Source of the DNA: Flavobacteriales bacterium
GTDB lineage: Bacteria > Bacteroidota > Bacteroidia > Flavobacteriales_G > NORP312
DNA length: 32,416 nucleotides
Reading direction: 5' to 3'
Assembly (NCBI GenBank): GCA_018669945.1
Contig: JABHTA010000149.1
Location: 1-32,416, forward strand
Positions 8,303 to 17,079 of the stretch are shown here, piece after piece. Made by a program: the position numbers and the translations under genes. The notes below the pieces were generated by a model. That model saw only the letters and a list, made by a program, of their open reading frames with translations. It had not been told where the DNA came from and did no database searches. Numbering within the stretch: the stretch's first letter is position 1; each line of letters starts with the position of its first letter.

Positions 8303-8740
8303 ATGTTAAATAGAATTCTGCAAATATTTATGATTGCATCCATTTCTATTGGATTGCTATTAGCTTTTCTAACCGTATTAGATTTTACTGAAAATGTATG
8401 TGCTGATTGTTGGCCATTTGAGAACTTGATTGCTTACAGTTACATATTGACAGGAATTCTTGTGCTATCAGCATTGGCTGGAGCGGGAATAGGGATTATG
8501 AAAAAACCAGAATCGTTAAAAATGATGTTGGTAGGAATTGTTGGAACAATTTTATTGTTTGGAATTAGTTATGGAATGGCTTCAAGTGAAATCACACCTA
8601 ATCTTGCTGCACTTGGAGGAGACTTATCTGAAGGAACTGTAAAGATGGCTGATACGGGACTAATAGCAATGTATATTATGATGTTTTTGTCTATTGCTGC
8701 GGTTTTATTCTCTTCAATTATGAAAATTGTAAGGAGATAG
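8303..8740 (+). CDS. Small multi-TM membrane protein in the ExbB/ExbD cassette
   Basis: 145 aa, about 4 hydrophobic segments, tightly spaced between exbB-like and exbD-like genes (9 bp and 1 bp gaps). Confidence 0.85.
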   Translation: MLNRILQIFMIASISIGLLLAFLTVLDFTENVCADCWPFENLIAYSYILTGILVLSALAGAGIGIMKKPESLKMMLVGIVGTILLFGISYGMASSEITPNLAALGGDLSEGTVKMADTGLIAMYIMMFLSIAAVLFSSIMKIVRR

Positions 8741-8741
8741 T

Positions 8742-9440
8742 ATGCCACGTAAAAGAGAAGCCCAAAATGAGATTAATGCTGGTTCAATGGCCGACATTGC
8801 TTTCTTGTTACTGGTATTTTTCTTGGTAACAACTACAATGGATAGTAGCTGGGGAATTCAACGTAAGTTGCCACCACCACCAGAACCAAATCAAGAGAAT
8901 ATCGACATCAAACAACGTAACGTATTTGTTGTATTAGCTAATGCTAACGACCAATTATTGGTTGAAGGAGAATTACTTTTGATAGACCAGGTTCGTGAAA
9001 AAGCAAAAGAGTTTATTGTAAACCCTGCACGAAAAGAATCGCTTCCTGAATGGGAGGATGTATCAGTTTCAATTGCGAAGCAAAAAATATCGGATTATAC
9101 TGCAGTAGGTAATGCTGAAAAAGTTACTGTTTGGCAAAAACGATTAGCTGCTGCTGAACTTATTGGTGAGTATACAATAACTAAACAAGTAATCTCACTG
9201 CAAAATGATAGGGGTACATCGTACAAGTTATACATACAGGTTCAAAATGAACTAGCGGCTGCATATCGCGAGTTAAGAGATGAGCTATGTATGAGTGAAT
9301 TTAGGATGACTTTTACTGAATTAGAAGAGGCGTCTAAAGCTAATAAAGAAGATGATTCTTTAAAGAAGAAGCTTAAAGCGATTAAAACTGTTTATCCTCA
9401 GAAAATTTCTGAAGCTGAACCTAAAAACTTAGGAGGTTAG
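8742..9440 (+). CDS. ExbD/TolR family biopolymer transporter, extended
   Basis: GSMADIAFLLLVFFLVTTTMDSSWGIQRKLPPPP: single TM with conserved Asp; enlarged charged helical periplasmic region. Confidence 0.92.
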   Translation: MPRKREAQNEINAGSMADIAFLLLVFFLVTTTMDSSWGIQRKLPPPPEPNQENIDIKQRNVFVVLANANDQLLVEGELLLIDQVREKAKEFIVNPARKESLPEWEDVSVSIAKQKISDYTAVGNAEKVTVWQKRLAAAELIGEYTITKQVISLQNDRGTSYKLYIQVQNELAAAYRELRDELCMSEFRMTFTELEEASKANKEDDSLKKKLKAIKTVYPQKISEAEPKNLGG

Positions 9441-9441
9441 T

Positions 9442-9909
9442 ATGTCAAAGTTCAAAAAAGATGGAGGTCGTGCTTTACCGCCAGTATCTACTGCTGCATT
9501 ACCCGATATTGTATTTATGCTATTGTTCTTCTTCATGGTTACTACAGTGATGAGGGAAGTGGATTTGAAAGTAAAGCAAACTAATCCTGCCGCTACTGAG
9601 ATACAAAAGCTTGAAAACAAGTCGTTAGTGCATTACATATACATTGGAGAACCAGTAGATACTGAGAAATTTGGTACTGAACCTAGATTACAATTAGCAG
9701 ACGATTTTGGAACTGTTGCAGATGTTGGACCTTACATTATTCAAAAAAGAACTGAAGTTGTTGAAGGGCTAATACCAAAGTTGACTACATCTCTAAAAGT
9801 TGATAGAGACGTTAAAATGGGGGTTATTACTGATGTAAAGCAAGAGCTTAGAAAAGTATCTGCGCTGAAACTTAACTATGCGACTGTGGAAGGCGGTCTA
9901 GATAAATAG
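9442..9909 (+). CDS. ExbD/TolR family biopolymer transporter
   Basis: VSTAALPDIVFMLLFFFMVTTVMREVDLKVKQTNP: TM with conserved Asp. Confidence 0.9.
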   Translation: MSKFKKDGGRALPPVSTAALPDIVFMLLFFFMVTTVMREVDLKVKQTNPAATEIQKLENKSLVHYIYIGEPVDTEKFGTEPRLQLADDFGTVADVGPYIIQKRTEVVEGLIPKLTTSLKVDRDVKMGVITDVKQELRKVSALKLNYATVEGGLDK

Positions 9910-9939
9910 AACAAAAGCAAAATATTACAAAAACTTTAA

Positions 9940-9961
9940 GGCGGTCTTTGACCGCTTTTTT
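9940..9961 (+). terminator. Rho-independent terminator of the ExbB/ExbD cassette (possibly bidirectional)
   Basis: GCGGTC-TTT-GACCGC-TTTTTT, between convergent genes. Confidence 0.88.
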
Positions 9962-9962
9962 G

Positions 9963-10472
9963 TTATTCAAAAATTGATTTCAGTTCAGTGGCTTCGCTTG
10001 GTTTCATTTTCCCTCCAAGTATCAAGCTAAGCTCTCTTCTTCGCAGTGCAGAAGCGAATCTCTTCTTTTCTAAATCAGTTTCAGGAATAAGGCCAGGTAC
10101 TTCGATAGGTGTTCCGATTTGGTCTATTGCTACAAATGTATAAATGGCCTCGTTACACTTAATTTTCTTACCAGATGACGGGTGTTCAACGTTAACATCG
10201 ATATAGATCTCCATAGAAGTACTAAAAGCTCTAGATACTTGTGCCTCTAGAGTAACAATATCGCCTACTTTAATGGGGTAATTGAATGAGATGTTGTTTA
10301 CAGAAGCGGTTACCACCACCCTATTACTGTGTCTATGAGCAGATATTGCAGCTATTTCATCCATCCAAGCCATGAGCTGACCACCAAATAAATTACCTAA
10401 TTGATTACCTTCATTAGGTAACACTAATTTAGTTGTTGTAGTTCTCGATTCTTGTGATTTTTTATGCTTCAA
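9963..10472 (-). CDS. Acyl-CoA thioesterase, hotdog fold
   Basis: LVLPNEGNQLGNLFGGQLMAWMDEIAAISAHRHSNRVVVTASVNNISFNYPIKVGDIVTLEAQVSRAFSTSMEIYIDV; TTG start as drawn. Confidence 0.93.
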   Translation of the reverse strand: MKHKKSQESRTTTTKLVLPNEGNQLGNLFGGQLMAWMDEIAAISAHRHSNRVVVTASVNNISFNYPIKVGDIVTLEAQVSRAFSTSMEIYIDVNVEHPSSGKKIKCNEAIYTFVAIDQIGTPIEVPGLIPETDLEKKRFASALRRRELSLILGGKMKPSEATELKSIFE

Positions 10473-10493
10473 ATCTCTGTTTTAGATTCCCCC

Positions 10494-10501
10494 CAAAACT
10501 A
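10494..10501 (-). promoter_or_regulatory. -7 element TAGTTTTG upstream of acyl-CoA thioesterase
   Basis: Minus-strand match to TAnnTTTG. Confidence 0.35.
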
Positions 10502-10556
10502 TAAATAATACCTTTACAGTATGGATATACTTAGTGCTCGCAAAAACGCTATTAAT

Positions 10557-11486
10557 TTATTTCAATGTTATTGTTGTTTTACCAATATCGGCTCCTGCGC
10601 AATATATTTCGCAGATATATTTTCCTGAAGGAATAGAGCCAGTTACTTCATAATAGAAACATTGGTCTAATTCAACGTTACTATATTCGACTTTGCGTTT
10701 TAGACTGTAAAAGGCGGAAGTACCGCCACCAAATTCGAATTTGCCATCTGTATCGTCATTCGCAGGCAGAATAGTCGCATCAGGGGCAATTAGTCTAACA
10801 TGAACGACTTTTGTGCCAGCTTCGGCAATTTCGTTTTTATTTAATGTAAAACAGACTTTCAATTTGTTAGTTCTAGAAGCTTTGGATGTCTCACGATGTA
10901 CATTGTTAGCTTTTACTCGCTGAGCAATAAGCATAACATCCAACGCCTCCATTCGTTGCCCAATCTTAACCATAGTAGATAGTTCTTCTTTTTCTTTTGT
11001 AAGACTTGTTGTCTTATTTTTTTCTTCGCCTAATTTCTTATTAATTTCAGCTTTTTCTACAACTAGAGTTTCATTTAGTGTATTTAGAGAATCTATCGTT
11101 TGAACGTATCCTTGCATAATTACTCTTAGCGTTTGGGTCTCTTTTCTCAATTTGGCAATAGTCCAGTTTTTGTTTTTGGCTTCCTGAATAAGTTCTTCAA
11201 TTTTTTCTCTTTCAGCTAAAAGTTCTTCACTTAGATGATCATTATTCGCATAAAGCGTATCATATTGTACTTTCATAGCTTCCAATTCTGAAATAACTCG
11301 CGTCTTTTCTTCCTGAATTTCAGTTGATGTAGCCTCACAATTTTGTAATTGCTTTTCTAAATCACCCTTTTCTGTAAAGAGCATTCCTGCATATCCAGCA
11401 GCGAGTAGGAGAAGAAGTAATACTATAATTAACGGAATTTTACTATTTCCTTTTTTTGCTTCTGATGGTTTTGGTTTATCTTCCAT
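10557..11486 (-). CDS. Single-TM coiled-coil protein of unknown function
   Basis: Short charged N-terminus, TM IPLIIVLLLLLLAAGYAGMLF, long Glu/Lys-rich coiled coil, C-terminal beta-rich region. Confidence 0.85.
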   Translation of the reverse strand: MEDKPKPSEAKKGNSKIPLIIVLLLLLLAAGYAGMLFTEKGDLEKQLQNCEATSTEIQEEKTRVISELEAMKVQYDTLYANNDHLSEELLAEREKIEELIQEAKNKNWTIAKLRKETQTLRVIMQGYVQTIDSLNTLNETLVVEKAEINKKLGEEKNKTTSLTKEKEELSTMVKIGQRMEALDVMLIAQRVKANNVHRETSKASRTNKLKVCFTLNKNEIAEAGTKVVHVRLIAPDATILPANDDTDGKFEFGGGTSAFYSLKRKVEYSNVELDQCFYYEVTGSIPSGKYICEIYCAGADIGKTTITLK

Positions 11487-11505
11487 GGTTTTAGCCTTTA
11501 TTCAA

Positions 11506-11513
11506 CAAATGTA
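11506..11513 (-). promoter_or_regulatory. -7 element TACATTTG upstream of the coiled-coil gene
   Basis: Minus-strand match to TAnnTTTG, 19 nt before ATG 11486. Confidence 0.4.
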
Positions 11514-11528
11514 TTTACTTTGAAAACG

Positions 11529-12215
11529 ATGTTAGGATGGTTAAAAGATTTTATTTCACTTATTTATCCACATTTATGTGCTTCATGCGGTAAAACGTTG
11601 TACCGAAAGGAAAATTGTATATGTAGTTTTTGTAAAATTTCTTTTCCAAAAACTAATTTCCATAACGAGAAAGATAATCCAATTTCCAAAATATTTTGGG
11701 GTAGGGCGGAAGTTCACAGTGCAGCCGCATATTGTTTTTTTAATAAAGGAGATAAAATTCAGCACGTAATGCATGAATTAAAGTACAAAGGAAATGCTCA
11801 AGTAGGAGTTGAAATGGGTAAGCTCTATGGATTTGACTTGGAAAAATCTGACTTATTTTCGAATGCCGACTTCCTAGTTCCCGTTCCTTTGCATAAAACT
11901 CGGCAAAAGAAACGTGGATATAATCAAGCAGAAGTTATTGCTAATGGATTGTCTGAAACAATGAAAATACCGGTGGATATTGCAACGCTAATAAGAGGAA
12001 AATATAATGAAACGCAAACCAAAAAATCACATTACGAACGATGGAAAAATGTTGATTCAATTTTTCAAATTACCGACTTTAATAGATTTTTAAATAAACA
12101 CGTAATTATTGTTGATGACGTTATAACAACTGGCTCAACAATGGAAGCTTGCGTGCAAACATTATTGCTTGTCGAAGGAATAAAAGTAAGTGTGGTCACT
12201 TTAGCTTACGCTTAA
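11529..12215 (+). CDS. comF: ComF family protein (phosphoribosyltransferase)
   Basis: LCASCGKTLYRKENCICSFC zinc-ribbon, VPVPLHKTRQKKRGYNQAEVIANGLS, HVIIVDDVITTGSTMEAC. ATG 11529 preferred over TTG 11520. Confidence 0.93.
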   Translation: MLGWLKDFISLIYPHLCASCGKTLYRKENCICSFCKISFPKTNFHNEKDNPISKIFWGRAEVHSAAAYCFFNKGDKIQHVMHELKYKGNAQVGVEMGKLYGFDLEKSDLFSNADFLVPVPLHKTRQKKRGYNQAEVIANGLSETMKIPVDIATLIRGKYNETQTKKSHYERWKNVDSIFQITDFNRFLNKHVIIVDDVITTGSTMEACVQTLLLVEGIKVSVVTLAYA

Positions 12216-12219
12216 CTAA

Positions 12220-12227
12220 TATATTTG
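12220..12227 (+). promoter_or_regulatory. -7 element TATATTTG, 4 nt upstream of the GAF gene start
   Basis: TATATTTG-TAGA-ATG; matches TAnnTTTG. Confidence 0.45.
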
Positions 12228-12231
12228 TAGA

Positions 12232-12711
12232 ATGGTACAGGAAATAACAATATCTAGAACTACTAGAGATGAGAAATACAAGGAGTTATTGCCACAAATT
12301 AAAGGCCTAGTTACTGGAGAGTCTGACTTGATAGCCAATCTAGCTAATATTATGGCTGCCCTTAAATCTTCCATGGGGTTTTTATGGATTGGTATTTATT
12401 TGGTAAAAGATAAAGAGTTAGTATTAGGCCCATTTCAAGGACCAGTCGCATGTACTCGTATTCAAAAAGGGAATGGTGTTTCGGGCAAAGTTTGGCAAGA
12501 GAAACGAACAATTATTGTTGCTGATGTAGATAAGTTTCCTGGGCATATTATTTGTAGCTCTGAATCAAGATCGGAGATAGTTTTGCCCATAATGAAAGAT
12601 AATGAAGTGGCGATGATAATGGATTTGGACAGTAGTTCCCTCAATGATTTTGATGCTATTGATGAAAAGTATTTGCAAGAAATTGTTGCGATTATAGAAG
12701 GATTATTTTGA
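12232..12711 (+). CDS. GAF-domain protein related to free methionine-(R)-sulfoxide reductase (MsrC/fRMsr)
   Basis: LVLGPFQGPVACTRIQKGNGVSGKVW...FPGHIICSSESRSEIVLPI...MDLDSSSLNDFDAIDEKYL. Confidence 0.88.
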   Translation: MVQEITISRTTRDEKYKELLPQIKGLVTGESDLIANLANIMAALKSSMGFLWIGIYLVKDKELVLGPFQGPVACTRIQKGNGVSGKVWQEKRTIIVADVDKFPGHIICSSESRSEIVLPIMKDNEVAMIMDLDSSSLNDFDAIDEKYLQEIVAIIEGLF

Positions 12712-14321
12712 GAAAATATCGTTCATATTTGCCAACATTTATCTTGCTATTTTTGATAAGCTGTGCGCAGCAATCGTCTCCAAGTGGGGGAGCTAAAGAT
12801 ATAGAATCACCCAAAGTTGTGCAATCTGTTCCTGCCAATTTTTCATCGAACTACATAGGTAATTCAATTGAATTAAAGTTCGATGAATATGTTCAGATTA
12901 ACAATTTGAAAGAGCAATTGTTGGTCACGCCTTCATTAAAGTTTCCTTTAGAATTTCAGCTTGTAGGAAAGAAGCTCAAGATAACTTTTGTTGATAGTCT
13001 TAAGCCTAACACAACATATCAGTTCAATTTCGGAGAAGGGATAAAGGATATTACAGAAAGCAATCCACTAGATAGCAACCTATTTCTATTTTCGACCGGG
13101 AATTACATTGATTCTTTAAACATTAATGGGAGATTAAAAGATGCATTTACGCTAGCGCCATTAGAAAACACGTTGGTAATGTTGTATGAGGATATCGTAG
13201 ATTCAATTCCTTACAATGAACGTCCAACTTATGTATCTAAGACAGACAAATCGGGATTTTTTGATATTTCTTATTTGCCGAGAGGCGAGTTTAAGTTAGT
13301 AGCTGTTAAAGATGAGAACGCCAACTATTTATTTGATCCTTTGTCTGAATTAGTTGGTTTTACTGATGAGTTAGTGTCGGCAAATGATACAAATCAGAGT
13401 TTAATACATCTGTTTAATGAGAAACACTTAAATCAATACGTGAAGAGAGCGTCCAGTCCTGAATTTGGTAAAGTAATGTTTGAATTTAATGACCCAACGG
13501 TAAATCCTTCTGCCAAATTGATAGGTCAGAGTTTTAAAAAACAGTGGTACATCGCTGATTTGAATCAAACAAAAGATACATTGGTTTATTGGATAACAGA
13601 GACAGTTGATACATTGCAGTTCCAAGTAAGCGATGAAGATAAAATTATTGACACGGTTGATGTAATAATGCGTTCAAAGCCTAAAGAAAAGAAATGGAGT
13701 AGCCAAAAATTAAAGATAAAAATTAATGGAAAATCTTCTGGTATCATGGATTTGTTCGAACCGTTAGTTTTTAACAGCCAACATCCAGTAACGGGATATG
13801 ATGAAAAAATGATTCTTTTGGTAGAGAACCAAAAAGATACAATTTCAGTTAAATTGAAATCGGAGGACAAAGCATTGCGTAATTATTTTTTCGAATATGA
13901 ATGGAAAGAAGATGCATCATACTCTTTAAGTATTTTGCCAGGTGCTTTTTTAGATTGTTTTGGGTTACAGAATGACACGATTCAAGCAAAGTTTAGTACT
14001 CCAACATGGAATAAATATGCTGATGTAAATTTATCTGTGGAGCTACCAAAAAGTTGTAAATCTGGATTGATTCAGTTACTTACTCAACAGCAAGAAGTGC
14101 TGCAGGAGAATAGCCTGTCAATGAATGGAATAATAACTTATAAGCATCTGCAGCCAGGAAAATACCTAGTTAAAATGGTATATGACGAGAATGAAAATGG
14201 CAAGTGGGATACTGGAAATTTACTGCAGAAACAGCAACCGGAAAAGGTTATTTATTACTCAGGAAGTATTGAAGTAAGAAGCGGTTGGGATGCTGACCTT
14301 ATTTGGGAAATTGAGGATTAA
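12708..14321 (+). CDS. Lipoprotein with Ig-like (Big_5-type) domain
   Basis: Lipobox-like FLISCAQQ; SPKVVQSVPANFSSNYIGNSIELKFDEYVQINNLKEQLLVTPSLKFPLEFQLVGKKLKITFVDSLKPNTTYQFNFGEGIKDITESN; TTG start overlapping the upstream TGA. Confidence 0.85.
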   Translation: MRKYRSYLPTFILLFLISCAQQSSPSGGAKDIESPKVVQSVPANFSSNYIGNSIELKFDEYVQINNLKEQLLVTPSLKFPLEFQLVGKKLKITFVDSLKPNTTYQFNFGEGIKDITESNPLDSNLFLFSTGNYIDSLNINGRLKDAFTLAPLENTLVMLYEDIVDSIPYNERPTYVSKTDKSGFFDISYLPRGEFKLVAVKDENANYLFDPLSELVGFTDELVSANDTNQSLIHLFNEKHLNQYVKRASSPEFGKVMFEFNDPTVNPSAKLIGQSFKKQWYIADLNQTKDTLVYWITETVDTLQFQVSDEDKIIDTVDVIMRSKPKEKKWSSQKLKIKINGKSSGIMDLFEPLVFNSQHPVTGYDEKMILLVENQKDTISVKLKSEDKALRNYFFEYEWKEDASYSLSILPGAFLDCFGLQNDTIQAKFSTPTWNKYADVNLSVELPKSCKSGLIQLLTQQQEVLQENSLSMNGIITYKHLQPGKYLVKMVYDENENGKWDTGNLLQKQQPEKVIYYSGSIEVRSGWDADLIWEIED

Positions 14322-15100
14322 GAAGTGATTTTAAAATTATCAGCATCTGCTGATATCGGGAATTTTTTTCGATAGCTCTCTAAATTATACCATGATAATT
14401 TAATAGTTTCAGTGCGTTGCTCGTTGGGCTGTATTGTGCTTATAACATCTCCTTTAGGTTCAATAATCCCCGAATTCCCTGAATGTGGTATTGCGTTTCC
14501 ATCATTTCCAATTCTATTTACACCAACAACATAACATTGATTTTCATGTGCTCGGGCTTGCAATAAGGTGCTCCATGCAGACGAACGAACCGCAGGCCAA
14601 TTTGCGACATATATTAGGCAATCGTATTCTTGATTTAGGTTCCTACTCCAAACAGGAAATCGTAAATCGAAACAAATTAGCGGACAAATTTTCCAGCCTT
14701 TCAAATCAACTATAAGTTTTTTAGAACCCGCACTGTATTGTTGGTGCTCCCCTGCGAAACGGAAAAGATGACGTTTATCGTAGGTTTCATATGTGCCATC
14801 GGGACGAACCCAAATGAGCCGATTATAATATGAGTTTTTTTCTTTTACTATAATACTCCCTGTAATGGCACAATTTTTATCAGAAGCCCAACTGCGCATT
14901 CTTCTTAAGGTCTCACTGTCTGTTTTTTCGGCGAATTGAGAGGGTTTCATTGAGAACCCAGTGGTAAACATTTCGGGCAAAATTATTAGGTCTGTTTCTT
15001 CAGTTATCGCATTTATTTTTTGAGAGAACATCGTTAGATTCTCCTCCTTTTGTTCCCAAAAAAGTGATGTTTGAATGATAGAAACTTTTAAATCTGGCAT
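14318..15100 (-). CDS. Nitrilase family hydrolase, omega-amidase (YafV/Nit2)-like
   Basis: DLIILPEMFTTGFSM (Glu), YDKRHLFRFAGEHQQYSAG (Lys), ICPLICFDLRFPVWSRN (Cys). Confidence 0.92.
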   Translation of the reverse strand: MPDLKVSIIQTSLFWEQKEENLTMFSQKINAITEETDLIILPEMFTTGFSMKPSQFAEKTDSETLRRMRSWASDKNCAITGSIIVKEKNSYYNRLIWVRPDGTYETYDKRHLFRFAGEHQQYSAGSKKLIVDLKGWKICPLICFDLRFPVWSRNLNQEYDCLIYVANWPAVRSSAWSTLLQARAHENQCYVVGVNRIGNDGNAIPHSGNSGIIEPKGDVISTIQPNEQRTETIKLSWYNLESYRKKFPISADADNFKITS

Positions 15101-16242
15101 AATATTTCAGCAGCTTTTTCAAGTGTTTCATTGTCTTTAGCAAAACAAAAACGTAACACTTTGCTTTCGGGTGAGGTGTTGTAAAAAACGGTTACAGGAA
15201 TAGAAGCTATTTTGTTTTTTTCGGTTAACTGAATAGCAAATTCAGTATCTTTCATATCTGTAATTTCAGAGTAATCTAGAAGCTGAAAATAAGTTCCACC
15301 CGCTGGAGTTATCTTAAACCTACTTTCTTTCAATAAATTACAAAATATGTCTCTTTTTTCTTGATAGAAGTTAGGCAGGGAAAGGTAGTTGTTTTCGTTT
15401 TTAAGATATTCCGAAAGCGCATATTGCATTGGTGTATTCACTGAGAATACGTTAAATTGATGCACTTTTCTAAATTCTATCATTAAGTTTTCCGGAGCAA
15501 TACAATAGCCCATTTTCCAACCCGTATTATGAAAGGTTTTCCCAAAAGAATAGACTGCAAAACTATGCTCTGCAAGTGTCGGGTAACGAGCAACACTTTG
15601 ATGCTCTTTGCCGTCATAAATAATATGTTCGTATACTTCGTCGCTTAAGACAATAATATTACTTGCTTTAACAATTTTCTCCAAGCTCAACATATCTTGA
15701 GTTGTTAGAATTGTACCTGAAGGATTATGGGGAGTGTTGATGATAATCATACGAGTTTTTCGTGTGATTATTTTTTGAACTTGTTCCCAATCTATAATAA
15801 AATTTGGTGCTGTAAGCTGAATAAAAACGGGTTTACCACCATTTAGTTCAATTGCAGGAGCGTAGCAATCGTATGCTGGGGTGAAAATAATAACCTCATC
15901 TTCTTCTTCTATTACGGCAGTTATTGCTGTGAAAATTGCTTGTGTCGCTCCGGCAGTTATTGTAATTTCCGTATCGGAATTGTATTTTATTGAGTATAAC
16001 TTTTCAATCTTCTTGGAAAGTTCTTCTCTTAATTCTGGAATTCCAGGCATCGGTGCATATTGGTTCTTCCCTTTTTTCATGTTCTCGAAAACAAGCTCAG
16101 ATAACTCAGGAGAAATTTTGAAATCAGGAAAACCTTGCGAAAGATTAATTGCATTGTGGTCCTTAGCCAATTTACTCATTACTGAGAAAATTGTGGTTCC
16201 TACCTTTGGAAGTTTCGACTTTAATGTATTAGGATAATGCAT
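15088..16242 (-). CDS. PLP-dependent methionine/glutamine aminotransferase (YbdL-like)
   Basis: NLSQGFPDFKISPELSELV, GKNQYAPMPGIPELREELS, NTPHNPSGTILT, VLSDEVYEHIIYDG, SFGKTFHNTGWKMGYCIAP. Confidence 0.93.
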   Translation of the reverse strand: MHYPNTLKSKLPKVGTTIFSVMSKLAKDHNAINLSQGFPDFKISPELSELVFENMKKGKNQYAPMPGIPELREELSKKIEKLYSIKYNSDTEITITAGATQAIFTAITAVIEEEDEVIIFTPAYDCYAPAIELNGGKPVFIQLTAPNFIIDWEQVQKIITRKTRMIIINTPHNPSGTILTTQDMLSLEKIVKASNIIVLSDEVYEHIIYDGKEHQSVARYPTLAEHSFAVYSFGKTFHNTGWKMGYCIAPENLMIEFRKVHQFNVFSVNTPMQYALSEYLKNENNYLSLPNFYQEKRDIFCNLLKESRFKITPAGGTYFQLLDYSEITDMKDTEFAIQLTEKNKIASIPVTVFYNTSPESKVLRFCFAKDNETLEKAAEILCQI

Positions 16243-16304
16243 AGACTTTAGACGAAAATTTCCCCATCGAAACGGTGGAATTCTGTCAAAATATTTTTGT
16301 TTAA

Positions 16305-17072
16305 CTATTTATCTGAAGTAATTGATGCGCCCATAAACTCACGATTCATTCTGGCAATATTGTCTAAAGAAATTCCTTTTGGGCATTCTACTTCACAAGC
16401 TCCGGTATTAGTGCAGCTGCCAAAACCCTCTGCATCCATTTGCTCTACCATATTTAAAACACGATCTTTAGCTTCTATTTTTCCTTGAGGAAGAAGAGCT
16501 AATTGAGACACCTTAGCTGACACAAAAAGCATTGCCGATGCATTTTTACAAGTCGCAACGCATGCCCCACAGCCGATGCAGGTTGCAGCATCAAAAGCAT
16601 GGTCTGCATCATCTTTCGCTATAGGAATAGAGTTAGCGTCTTGAGTATTTCCCGAAGTATTCACGGAAATAAAACCACCTGCACTCATTATTCTATCAAA
16701 CCCTGTTCTGTCAACTACCAAGTCTTTAATTACGGGGAAGGCTTTAGATCTCCATGGCTCAATATATATTGTGTCTCCGTCTTTAAATTTACGCATGTGT
16801 AACTGACAAGTCGTAACTCCTCTATCTGGCCCATGGGCTTCTCCGTTTATAAACAAAGAACAACTTCCACAAATACCTTCTCTGCAATCATGGTCAAAAG
16901 CAACTGGTTCTTTTCCTGCTGAAATAAGTTGCTCATTCATAGTATCCATCATTTCTAAAAATGACATGTGCTCTGAAATATCATTGACCTGATAAGTCTC
17001 AATTTGGCCTTTATCTTTATCGCTTTTTTGTCTCCAGACTTTAAGCGTTAAGTTCATCCCGTTTTTAGTCAT
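16305..17072 (-). CDS. sdhB: Succinate dehydrogenase/fumarate reductase iron-sulfur subunit
   Basis: [64 protein letters not shown]. Confidence 0.96.
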   Translation of the reverse strand: MTKNGMNLTLKVWRQKSDKDKGQIETYQVNDISEHMSFLEMMDTMNEQLISAGKEPVAFDHDCREGICGSCSLFINGEAHGPDRGVTTCQLHMRKFKDGDTIYIEPWRSKAFPVIKDLVVDRTGFDRIMSAGGFISVNTSGNTQDANSIPIAKDDADHAFDAATCIGCGACVATCKNASAMLFVSAKVSQLALLPQGKIEAKDRVLNMVEQMDAEGFGSCTNTGACEVECPKGISLDNIARMNREFMGASITSDK

Positions 17073-17079
17073 GATATAT

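Noticed and set aside
11578-11774. Short ORFs inside comF on both strands
   Set aside because: Overlap a clear ComF reading frame; no independent support.
13586-13870. 94-aa minus-strand ORF
   Set aside because: Antisense to the Ig-like lipoprotein gene, no motifs, no promoter.
15881-16237. 118-aa plus-strand ORF
   Set aside because: Antisense to the aminotransferase; composition fits a shadow ORF.
16297-16802. ORFs 16297-16488 and 16599-16802 (+)
   Set aside because: Antisense to sdhB; no domain or translation signal evidence.
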